The translations under genes were made by a program, and so were the position numbers. From Setaria digitata (Eukaryota; Nematoda; Chromadorea; Rhabditida; Setariidae), in NCBI GenBank assembly GCA_003640385.1, contig RCAB01000519.1:1-10000 (forward strand): 10,000 nt of DNA. Reading direction: 5' to 3'. This document shows, in pieces, positions 1 to 6,760 of this stretch. Within the stretch, counting starts at the first letter, position 1. Every line of letters starts with the position of its first letter. The notes below the pieces were generated by a model. That model did not search any database. It worked only from the letters and a program-made list of their open reading frames with translations, and was not told the origin of the DNA.

Positions 1-46
1 AAAAAAAAAAAAATTTGAAAATTTCAAGGTTTGCACGTTTGTGCAG

Positions 47-208
47 CATGCGCCTCTGCTTCCTGGTTATTGCCATGAATGGAGACCACGATCACTCGTG
101 GAAAAAAAATTACATGAACAGTTGGAGGAAAGAGTTCGTTCCATAAATACATTATCCACTAAATTAGTTGCATTCGATGAAAAAATTTCATCCTTTATTC
201 CGAAATGA
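47..208 (+). CDS. Last exon of a gene that starts left of the window; coiled-coil-like C-terminus
   Basis: The exon reads 53 codons (HAPLLPGYCHEWRPRSLVEK at the start, EKISSFIPK at the end) and stops at TGA 206-208. After a Pro/Cys-rich opening, the segment from about residue 17 to 45 is charged and leucine-spaced, as in a short coiled coil. G+C is clearly higher than in the flanks, and a poly(A) signal follows at 380. I placed the exon start after the acceptor-like TTTGTGCAG ending at 46; the AG at 27-28 is an alternative, and the frame is open to base 1. There is no in-frame ATG, so this can only be the end of a longer protein. I do not recognise the family. A 60-codon antisense frame also exists (67-249), but it is rich in Ser, Phe and Asn and has no ATG start, so I prefer the + reading. 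Confidence 0.62.
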   Translation, partial: HAPLLPGYCHEWRPRSLVEKKLHEQLEERVRSINTLSTKLVAFDEKISSFIPK

Positions 209-379
209 GTGTCAAAAAATCTTTTGAATGATTTGTTATGTAGATGCACAATTTTATGAAAAGCTTACTTTAATTCATTTACATTGCATGAACTCAACTT
301 TCATATGTATTTAGCCTAAATTTATCAAATTTTTTATATTGTTATATGTTGCATAAATTGTCAAGTTGAAAATTTTGCC

Positions 380-385
380 AATAAA
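380..385 (+). terminator. Poly(A) signal of the first gene
   Basis: AATAAA lies 171 bases after the TGA at 206-208 and is followed by a T-rich stretch from about 386 to 422. This is the usual layout of a 3' end. AATAAA is common by chance in such AT-rich DNA, so the call leans on its position after the exon. Confidence 0.5.
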
Positions 386-678
386 ATTTTTCCTATCTGT
401 ACACCACATTTTTGCATTTTTCCAATTTCAGGATAAAAAGGTGACAGGCTTTGTGTATCGTGTCTTGCTTTCGCGCTTCTTCATTTTTTTTTTTCTTTCC
501 TTTTTTTTTTTTGTCAATTTCAGGGAAAAAGGACGGTAGATTTTGTATATTATAATTGCTGTGAAGCAAGACAAAAATAGTGGCAATAAATTATGCGGGT
601 TAAATCTTTCAGTGTACTTCCAGCGGGCAACTAGTTGGACTCTGTTGATGTCAATGAACTTCCGAAAAGCGATTAAAT
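386..678 (+). promoter_or_regulatory. Intercistronic region with three acceptor-like sites
   Basis: Between the poly(A) signal at 380 and the start codon at 679 there are three acceptor-like sequences: AATTTCAG ending at 431, CAATTTCAG ending at 523 and CTTTCAG ending at 612. Two U-rich runs fill 484-512, just before the second site. Nematode polycistronic units show poly(A), then a U-rich element, then a spliced-leader acceptor within a few hundred bases, so trans-splicing of the next gene is a reasonable inference. If the site at 612 is used, the leader keeps 66 bases before ATG 679 and includes two earlier ATGs, at 648 and 654, in another frame. Which site is used cannot be told from the sequence. 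Confidence 0.4.
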
Positions 679-1077
679 ATGTCAAAAGTTTTGCCTATCA
701 TTTGCAGCGATGAAGTAGCGAAATATTCGGTGTTTTCTATTTATGCAGTAGTTTTTTGGTTGATGCTTGAGCAGAGAAGCGCTTTTGTGAATTCGGTAAG
801 AAAAAAAAAAAAAAAAAGAAAATTTTGGCCCTAAATGAGAGGGAAATTGTTGTGAGCTGATTGAATTTAGTCACTGTCAAGCAATGATGCAATTCTGTTT
901 GTATAATCAGGCGAATTATTGCTATTTCTGAATTTTTGTACGATTGAATCGCGTCATTCACGGCTGTTTGCAATTTATCACAGTAACGAATATTCACGCG
1001 GGGAGTTAACCATTTTCATTTAGATAGAACTAATACCTAAATTAGAAGTATATTTAGCTTCAAGAACTAGGGCATAA
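679..1077 (+). CDS. Small predicted membrane protein, two exons (679-795 joined to 1024-1077)
   Basis: Exon 1 opens at ATG 679 (A at -3, in-frame stop eight codons upstream), reads MSKVLPIICSDEVAKYSVFS and continues for 39 codons to a consensus donor, TTCG|GTAAGA, at 796. The best phase-compatible acceptor is CATTTTCATTTAG ending at 1023. Exon 2 then reads IELIPKLEVYLASRTRA and stops at TAA 1075-1077. The intron is 228 bases. The product has 56 residues, with one hydrophobic segment at about 16-30 (ending WLML) and a charged C-terminal tail. Local G+C is above background and a poly(A) signal follows at 1190. Alternative acceptors at 870 or 911 would add only short tails. The LMLE-Q-R...FVNS stretch faintly recalls the small subunit of serine palmitoyltransferase, but the likeness is too weak to name it. 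Long antisense frames cover the locus but lack ATG starts and, at 720-845, any GT donor. Confidence 0.52.
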
Positions 1078-1189
1078 AGTACCACTGGCTGATAAGTTCT
1101 CACGTAATAGTATCTAACAGAAAGAAAGTAGGAAAAAGTTATTGATTATGTCAAATGACATGAAATAATGTTTTTATTTGTAAAAGCTA

Positions 1190-1195
1190 AATAAA
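1190..1195 (+). terminator. Poly(A) signal of the 679-1077 gene
   Basis: AATAAA lies 112 bases after the stop codon at 1075-1077. The 3' UTR before it (1078-1189) has no further reading frame of note. Confidence 0.45.
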
Positions 1196-1199
1196 CTAG

Positions 1200-1606
1200 A
1201 ATATGAAGTAATCATTCTGTTATTATCATTATTTACTATATTATTATTGTTGCTTTTTATCACTTATTATCACTTACTACGATTATTTTTTTATTAATTT
1301 TATTAGTTATATTATTTTATTGACTGCGAAAATTGTTTATCATTGATATTTTTTATTCCATATTACTTATTATCATTACTGTTAGGATTAACAATTAGTT
1401 TTTTATTGAATTAATAATCAGTTGGTAGTAGTTGAAATCAAAGAAAGTTAAAACGAATAATTAATTATTTATAAAAAATTGTTGAAATATTAGGTTGAAA
1501 AAGAAAAATAGTCAGAATGAATTTCTAAATTACAGAAGAGAAAATACTTTTTTTTTTTTTTTTTTTTCATTCTGTCAATAAAGGCCCACTTCATTCTGAA
1601 TTAATA
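1200..1606. other. AT-rich spacer, no gene seen
   Basis: Bases 1215-1480 are dominated by ATT and TATC motifs, for example TATCACTTA repeated near 1257-1275. A 22-base T run lies at 1549-1567 and just before it. No splice-bounded open frame could be supported on either strand. Confidence 0.5.
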
Positions 1607-1747
1607 ATGCAAAATTTAAACAGTGGCAGCTTCTATTCATCTGATTTTATCCTTTCAGTTGTCATCCTCTGGTTGACTTTTCGAAATTTTTACGAATTTT
1701 CTGAGAGAGAGAGAAAAAAGGCAGAAAGAGAGAAAGAGAAAAAGTAA
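1607..1747 (+). CDS. Possible 46-codon membrane micro-ORF
   Basis: ATG 1607 opens a frame reading MQNLNSGSFYSSDFILSVVI, then a hydrophobic stretch to about residue 25 (WLTF), then a basic/acidic tail ending in KEKK and TAA at 1745-1747. An in-frame TGA lies three codons before the ATG. A very good acceptor-like sequence, TTTATCCTTTCAG, ends at about 1660 inside the ORF, so the right half could instead be the last exon of a spliced gene. No partner exon with the right phase was found. The charged tail is encoded by a GA-rich simple sequence (1704-1744) that has few stops by composition, so the length is not strong evidence of coding. No function can be given. Confidence 0.27.
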   Translation: MQNLNSGSFYSSDFILSVVILWLTFRNFYEFSERERKKAEREKEKK

Positions 1748-2304
1748 TACGTCGTCCTCATTTGCTCGTTTAAATTTTTTTTTCTAAAAATTAATTTTTT
1801 CTAATTGATTAGTAAATGGCTGATTTAGAATGATTTAATAGTAATATATGTGCATTAATTTTATCAAACTATTTGTAAATGATTGAATTAGAATTAGTAA
1901 TAGTGAAATAATCATTAATTGAATTAGAATTTGAGTGTGGAGAAATTTTTCAAAAATTAATATAAAATGATGAATCGTATCATTATTATGACTCTGCTAT
2001 AGTGCTTGTAGTTTTTTTTTTTTTTTTTTTTAAAAAAATTTTTAAAATTATTAATATAGCTAATTAATTAGGAACGAATAAATAATCATATAATTTGTAA
2101 GCGCTGAAAATACAAAAATAAATTATATCACTATGATAGAGGAATTTCGTTAAAGCAAATTATTGTTAAAGTTTATTATTAATATCATCGTGATTAGTCG
2201 ATGAAAGATAAATGATTGATCAGTGATAATTAAATTTGTTGAGATATATTGCTATTGATGCTTATTTTTCCTTCTTTTTCTTTTATTCATAGAAATGTTA
2301 AGCA
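1748..2304. other. AT-rich spacer, no gene seen
   Basis: This stretch has a T run at 2011-2032 followed by A-rich sequence, and scattered ATTA motifs. Its right end carries TTTTATTCATAG, an acceptor-like site at 2292 just before the next candidate exon. Nothing else is supportable. Confidence 0.5.
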
Positions 2305-2394
2305 ATGTATCACTCATTGGAAGTATTCATTATACTATTTATCACTTTTCATATGTTTTTATTTGAAGAATTCGACAGGGACAATAAATCAAAG
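2305..2394 (+). CDS. First exon of a small predicted membrane protein (joins 4209-4376)
   Basis: ATG 2305 opens a 30-codon exon reading MYHSLEVFIILFITFHMFLF, then an acidic EEFDRD stretch, then NKSK. It ends at the donor-like AAAG|GTATTG (2395). The first 20 residues look like a signal anchor or signal peptide. An in-frame TAA lies two codons upstream, so the ORF must start here. A TTCATAG acceptor-like site at 2292 would suit spliced-leader addition and leave a leader of only 12 bases. One problem is an earlier ATG at 2295 in another frame. The exon ends in phase 0, which matches the exon at 4209. The unspliced frame runs on to 2523 but becomes featureless, so I prefer splicing. Confidence 0.4.
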
Positions 2395-4208
2395 GTATTG
2401 ATAATAGTTGTATTAACAGTGCTGATAAGAATTTCAAATTTCCTCATATGCATTCAAATTAATTTGCTAATTAAATTTTATAATTTCATCATTTTAATCC
2501 AGAAAATGAAAACAACGTTTTGAGAAGTTGTGTGGATTGAAAAAAAAAAGCTTAACATAAATTTTGGGAGTCTACCTTGTGGTATCAGAACAATTCTGAA
2601 ATGAAAAAGTAATAAGAATTGTGTGGAAAGAGAAAACTTTGGAAGTGAAACAATTTGAAATTTGAAAAAAAAAAATAAAAACTCTTGAAAACATCAAATT
2701 AGGCGGAATTATTTAGGCAGTACGTCTTGGAAACTATAATCAAAGCAAGGATGATATGTATACATGTTTTTCAAAATTTTTATTCACGAAAGTTCAGGTA
2801 TGAAATTTTTTTTTCTTGTTAATGAATCAGTTATTAATACATTGCTTTTACCAATTAAATAATATTAATATTTGTATTCACACTTCTATTATACCTATTT
2901 TTATATTATATTAGTGTTCTTATCAGTAGTGTATAAAATATTAATAATACTAATATTAGCATCACAATTAGCAGTAATGTTACTAGTACCAAAATTATTG
3001 TTATTAATAATTATTAATTGATGATTGTTATTATTAATTATTGATATTAATTGATATCAGTATTAGCTATTATTATTTTTAATTATTTTTGTTAGTAATT
3101 ATTATTATTAATTATTATTATTATAAATTATAATTATTAATCATTGTTATTAATAATTNGTGATTGTTATTATTAATTATTGATATTAATTGATATCAGT
3201 ATTAACTATTATTATTTTTAATTATTTTTGTTAGTAATTATTGTTATTAATTATTATTATTATAAATTATAATTATTAATCATTGTTATTAATAATTATT
3301 ATCGTTATTTTAATTATTGCTGTCATTAATTATTATTATTAGTTATTATTCTTAATTAACTGTTATTAATTGTTATTATTATTAATATTATTATTGTTAG
3401 CGTCGATACTACTGCGATCAATATTAGTATTAATGTAAATATTGCTGTTGATTTTAGCGTTATTATTTGGTATAACATTTGTAGGAAATTCAACCTAAAT
3501 TTATCACTGATAAGCAATGATGCTATTCCATTTTAGTTGATGATAGCGTAATACGATCATTTATCAACGAACTTTTATGAGCTCGTTTATTTGGGTTTTC
3601 TGTCCAGTAAATTCCTTGCATGATCTATTGTAGTCTTTGAAAAGCTTCTTTAGGAAAAATTGCAGATTGGAAAAAAAAAAAAGAAAAAATTGCGACAGAC
3701 GACTGAATTGCAACCTTTCTGCATTTCATTCATTATTTATTTTTCAATTTTGCTCGCAAAAATTGTTGCACCTTGCTGAAATTCATTCATTTACTTTAAT
3801 TTAAAATTCAAAGAAAATGAGCAAAAATTTAAATGAAAACATTTTGTTTCCCTCATTATTTTGTTCTCTTTTTTAAATACTTCCCGAAAAAAACTGCATA
3901 CCACGCGTAAAAATTTCACGTTAAATTTGTGAAGAATGAATTTATCGGAAAAAATGGTATAAAAATATAATTAATTATCGTACAAGAATTATAAATAATG
4001 TTAGATATAGTAAGGTATGATAATTATGCTTAAGTATAAAAAAAAAAAAAAAAAATATTCTGTTAACTAGTACATATATTGAAATATTTGTAATTTTTAT
4101 CATTCTCTATTAGTATAAATCGGTATTCCATTTCATTTTCATCAGAGCTATATTCCAGTTAACTTTTCAATACTCAATTAATATTTTATTTTATTTGATT
4201 TTTTTCAG
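2395..4208 (+). other. Proposed 1.8-kb intron, repeat-rich
   Basis: The interval runs from GTATTG to TTTTTTTCAG. It contains long ATT/TTA-rich sequence (about 2920-3450), the tandem duplication at 3022-3297 with an N, and several A runs (for example 3671-3689 and 4039-4055). Alternative terminal exons exist inside it: after the TTTGTAG near 3483 (frame EIQPKFITDKQ, then stop) and after CCATTTTAG near 3536 (frame DDSVIRSFINELL, then stop, wrong phase). Neither is as good as the 4209 exon. Confidence 0.35.
3022..3297. repeat. 139-bp-offset tandem duplication split by an N
   Basis: Bases 3022-3158 and 3161-3297 are the same AT-rich sequence, offset by 139, with two differences that I can see (G3066/A3205 and A3104/G3243). 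A single N at 3159 marks the junction. Both copies contain GATATTAATTGATATCAG. The placement of the N suggests two overlapping contig ends that were joined instead of merged. Confidence 0.85.
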
Positions 4209-4376
4209 ACAATTCGATATGGTGTGATGAAATTGGCAACGAATGATTATATTAAAGCAGTTGGTGTTCTTTTCCTTACAATTGCATTCTTTTTTCTCAT
4301 TTGTTTGTGTTCCACTCTAATTACTTATAAACTTTTCGAATACTTTCATTCGGAGGAAACCTCATACAATACATAA
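4209..4376 (+). CDS. Last exon of a small predicted membrane protein
   Basis: After TTTGATTTTTTTCAG (ending 4208), a 55-codon frame runs to TAA 4374-4376. It begins TIRYGVMKLATNDYIKAVGV and has one strong transmembrane segment (AVGVLFLTIAFFFLICLCST, continuing LITY; residues 47-70 of the joined product). A short tail follows, with EYFHSEETSYNT at the end. Joined to 2305-2394 in phase 0, the protein has 85 residues and two hydrophobic segments. A single-exon reading is also possible, in which a spliced leader joins at 4208 and translation begins at ATG 4227 (49 residues); a two-codon upstream ORF at 4219 would then precede it. The acceptor, the clean hydrophobic helix and the poly(A) signal at 4472 support coding. 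I do not recognise the family. Confidence 0.58.
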   Translation, partial: TIRYGVMKLATNDYIKAVGVLFLTIAFFFLICLCSTLITYKLFEYFHSEETSYNT

Positions 4377-4471
4377 ATATATTTTGTCTAAAAATGATGA
4401 GAAAAAAGAAATTGAAATGAAATGGAAAAATTAAAATTGCAAATAATTATCATTATTTTCAATTAAATGCT

Positions 4472-4477
4472 AATAAA
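4472..4477 (+). terminator. Poly(A) signal after the 4209-4376 exon
   Basis: AATAAA lies 95 bases past the stop codon at 4374-4376. It is well placed, but the motif is frequent in this base composition. Confidence 0.42.
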
Positions 4478-4792
4478 ACAAAATAATTTCTAAGTGGTGG
4501 AATACAAAAGTGAGAAAATTGAATACCTTTTTTGATATGCGTTGAAATATTAAATCAATTAATTGCTAACTAATCAAAATATTTTGAAATGGTTTCTTTT
4601 CTTTTCATTTTTTATCATAATAAAATTTCATACTTTTACTGTTAATGAAGAAGAGATGAAGAAAAATAATTATTCTCACTAACTCTATACTGATAATTTC
4701 CTGTGCATATATTATCAGAATGTATTATCATTTGTGATATGTGCTTCGATATATATGCATCAAAAACCAATGACTTTGTTTGTTTGTTAATC

Positions 4793-4826
<34 letters not shown>

Positions 4827-4952
4827 ATTATTATTTCTCACCTTTGTCGGCTTGATGAGATCGATAAATTTTGTATCAAATAAGGATCATCAGAAAATTT
4901 CTACTTCCTCTTTCCTGAAAGAGAGTATATATCTCTAGTGTGAGTGTTGTAA
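4478..4952. other. Spacer with an ATT microsatellite
   Basis: Apart from the ATT run at 4793-4836 and an exon-like segment on the minus strand (4842-4914, stops in all frames), I see no gene. AT-rich sequence near 4720-4760 contains GATATATATGCATC. Confidence 0.5.
4793..4836. repeat. ATT trinucleotide microsatellite
   Basis: The run is about ten uninterrupted ATT units, then one AAT interruption, then two to three more units. Length polymorphism would be expected. Confidence 0.9.
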
Positions 4953-5213
4953 ATGGATGAAATGATTAATGATAAGAGTGATAATGATGCATATGTTTGT
5001 GCACATTTATTTGTGCGTTCAGTGGTTGTTATTTTTGCTCAAAAGTACAATTTTTTCGAAAAAAAATTTAAAATCGTTTTTATACTTTCCTTTCTCACTG
5101 GTAAAACAGATAACAACTTCGTTATCTTCTTTTTCACTCTTTCCATTTCCGTTTTCACGTTCATTTTCCGTCAGTCTGATCGTCCGTTTTCCCGTTCATT
5201 TTACGTCAGTTAG
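4953..5213 (+). CDS. Possible small membrane-protein ORF
   Basis: ATG 4953 starts an 86-codon frame. The N-terminus is acidic (MDEMINDKSDNDAYVCAHLF) and is followed by hydrophobic stretches at about 21-29, 41-49 and 53-70. An acceptor-like TATATATCTCTAG ends at 4938, 14 bases before the ATG, which is good spacing for spliced-leader addition. Against coding, the second half runs into a degenerate tandem repeat, the sequence is very T-rich, and an overlapping frame (4969-5253) is just as long. A donor-like CTG|GTAAAA at 5101 would cut the ORF at about 50 codons; splicing from it to either TCAG site at 5248 or 5291 would place a stop at once. No function can be assigned. Confidence 0.28.
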   Translation: MDEMINDKSDNDAYVCAHLFVRSVVVIFAQKYNFFEKKFKIVFILSFLTGKTDNNFVIFFFTLSISVFTFIFRQSDRPFSRSFYVS

Positions 5214-5300
5214 ATCGTTCATTTTCCTGTTTGTTGATTTTCTCTCAGGTTGATGGACAGTATTCTAACTGATTTTCTGATTTTCTATCAGGCTAACCAT
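5158..5300. repeat. Degenerate tandem repeat, about 35-43 bp period
   Basis: Four related units share a core like GTTNATTTTCNNTCAG followed by a TNGAT/CTAAC-type tail. Their TCAG cores begin at 5171, 5206, 5245 and 5288. The first two are closest (CGTTCATTTTCCGTCAG and CGTTCATTTTACGTCAG). Spacing grows from 35 to 39 to 43 bases. Confidence 0.6.
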
Positions 5301-5517
5301 TTCATTTTTTATTTTCTTTCCGAGGTTTTAGCATAATAATTATTCTTTTAATTAGGAAAATTTCTATTGCTTCAATTCTTTATATTAAAATAAATTAAGA
5401 ATAATTGGAGAGAGCGTAAAATAATATATTGTAATTTATTGGCCAAAATTTTCTTTCACCCGTTAAAACTTTTCTTTGTATACATACTTTTTTATCTGCT
5501 CAATTATTCTACTTCCT

Positions 5518-5538
5518 TTTTCTTGTTTAACAAGAAAA
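5518..5538. repeat. Perfect 10-bp inverted repeat
   Basis: TTTTCTTGTT, one T, then AACAAGAAAA. With a single central base it is essentially a palindrome. Confidence 0.8.
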
Positions 5539-5893
5539 TTTCCATCAATTATTTCGTTCCTAGCATTTTAGTTTAATTAACCGAATTAATTAGTTGATAA
5601 GATAAAACATGTTTTAATTTAATTATCAAAATTTCTTCTCACCCATTAATACATTTTTTTTTTTTGCTGAAAATCCTCTCAAAATTATTTGCACATTTTA
5701 ATTGATTAACTAAATTGTCTGATAAATGAGGATTTATCATGTTTTATGGTCTCCAGTGATAAAATTAATTCGCATGTTTACAAATAAAGTGACTAATGTA
5801 TTTGCTAATCACTTGACAAGAAGTTTCTGAACTCATAGTTGAATCACTAATATTTCACTTCCTTTTTTTTTTTTTTTTCGCTAATTTATTAAT

Positions 5894-5911
5894 GCCTAAA
5901 TAGACTTAGGC
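5894..5911. repeat. Perfect 6-bp hairpin
   Basis: GCCTAA, six-base loop ATAGAC, then TTAGGC. It is small, but relatively G+C-rich for this region. Confidence 0.55.
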
Positions 5912-6277
5912 GAAAAAGAATATTGTTTTTTCATTATTAATTACCTTAGTCAAGGTGGAGAAGCTAAATTTCTTTTCCTTTCTTTTTTTTTTTTTTTTTC
6001 GTCATCAATCTTAATAACTGAAGTTGACGTAATATGTTGTGTTTTTTAAAAAAAGAAAAAGAAAAAAAAAAATGTTTTTCAATTTTACTCATAAAAAATT
6101 TCGTAATCCAAATGATTTTTAAAAATTTTTGTCTAATTACAATTATTGATATCATATTTTGTAATTAAATGAAATGAAGAATTAATGCTACCAAAGGATT
6201 GGCAAAAATTAGTGATTGGAGGATAGAATAGAGAATTTAATTTTCTTTAGCACAAAAAAATAATGCAATATTACCAT

Positions 6278-6302
6278 CTATCATGAATAGGCATCATGAT
6301 AG
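6278..6302. repeat. Perfect 9-bp inverted repeat
   Basis: CTATCATGA, seven-base spacer ATAGGCA, then TCATGATAG. A related TATCATGATGAAATCAG occurs again near 6370, and ATTGAAATT/AATTTCAAT arms lie between the two. Confidence 0.75.
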
Positions 6303-6470
6303 AAATCAGTATTATTGAAATTTTTTTTTTTTTGAAATTTCATAATGAAGCAATTTCAATGATGTCTATATCATGATGAAATCAGAAATGACCTCCTGAT
6401 AAGCAGCATTATCACTATGTTAATTAAGTTTTTCCGGATTGCTTTCCTTCCTGTCTTATTACTGATGCAG

Positions 6471-6597
6471 TCAACGGGAGAATGAGAATAGACTAGTGAG
6501 AGGAATGATGAAAAAAGGAAGTGAAATTAACAATTCGAAACGGATCCATTCAGTATTTTTGAAAATAACATTCCGTACGGCAGGAATGAGTGGTTAA
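6471..6597 (+). CDS. Candidate last exon of an unidentified gene
   Basis: After CTTATTACTGATGCAG (ending 6470), one base completes a codon from an earlier exon. A 41-codon frame then reads QRENENRLVRGMMKKGSEIN and ends at TAA 6595-6597. An in-frame TGA sits just before the acceptor, so the frame is open only from there. The patch is richer in G+C than its surroundings (CGGATCC, CCGTACGG), which favours coding. However, the antisense strand is also open (PLIPAVRNVIFKNTEWIRFE...), so the strand is uncertain. No upstream exon of matching phase was found. The product is basic and soluble-looking, and the family is unknown. Confidence 0.3.
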
Positions 6598-6760
6598 ATG
6601 AATGAATTAGCGACTGAATGAATAAGTGAATGGATGAATGAATGACAGAATTCATCGTTGCAGCACTGTGATTGGTGGAATAATGAATGAAAGAATCAGT
6701 CAATGAATGAATAAGTGAAAGAAAGAATGAATGAATGAAATCAAATGAAATAAATGAACC
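6597..6760. repeat. Degenerate TGAA tetranucleotide repeat, two blocks
   Basis: Blocks of TGAA/GAAT units at 6597-6650 and 6681-6760 flank a non-repetitive 30-base core (ATTCATCGTTGCAGCACTGTG and onward). Both blocks share GAATGAATAAGTGAA, at 6616 and 6705. Confidence 0.8.

Larger units (their letters stand above)
5301..6470. other. AT-rich interval without a convincing gene
   Basis: The interval has T runs at about 5651-5664, 5862-5879 and 5983-5999, and three perfect short inverted repeats listed separately. A 34-codon ATG frame (5726-5830, MRIYHVLWSPVIKL...) and a 13-codon frame (from about 6187, MLPKDWQKLVIGG) look protein-like, but they are within chance expectation and lack splice support. 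Confidence 0.45.

Noticed and set aside
67..249. 60-codon minus-strand frame over the first exon
   Set aside because: It starts with GTG, is rich in Ser, Phe and Asn, and lies opposite a better-balanced + strand frame that is followed by a poly(A) signal.
428..685. 85-codon minus-strand frame
   Set aside because: It starts with TTG, has no ATG, and about a third of it is a poly-lysine translation of T runs. It lies opposite the operon-like junction.
737..997. 86-codon minus-strand frame (NIRYCDKLQTAVNDAIQS...)
   Set aside because: The first half looks protein-like, but there is no ATG, no GT donor in 720-845 and a poly-Phe middle. The + strand has a consensus donor in the same place.
5726..5830. 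34-codon ATG frame MRIYHVLWSPVIKL...
   Set aside because: It is complete and pleasant-looking, but by my rough estimate several ATG frames of this length are expected by chance in 10 kb of this composition, and no splice or 3' end signals support it.
5964..6155. 63-codon minus-strand frame and a minus-strand acceptor near 6018
   Set aside because: The translation is mostly poly-Phe and poly-Lys from homopolymer runs, and the short frame after the acceptor stops before the possible donor at 5945.
6187..6228. 13-codon ATG frame MLPKDWQKLVIGG
   Set aside because: It is too short, and its only donor-like GTGATT does not match the phase of the next candidate exon.
6480..6620. Minus-strand exon after TTATTCATTCAG (SLIHSFNHSFLPYG...)
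   Set aside because: The frame is open for 28 codons but lies in the TGAA repeat at its start and has no partner exon. It is kept only as a reason to doubt the strand of 6471-6597.
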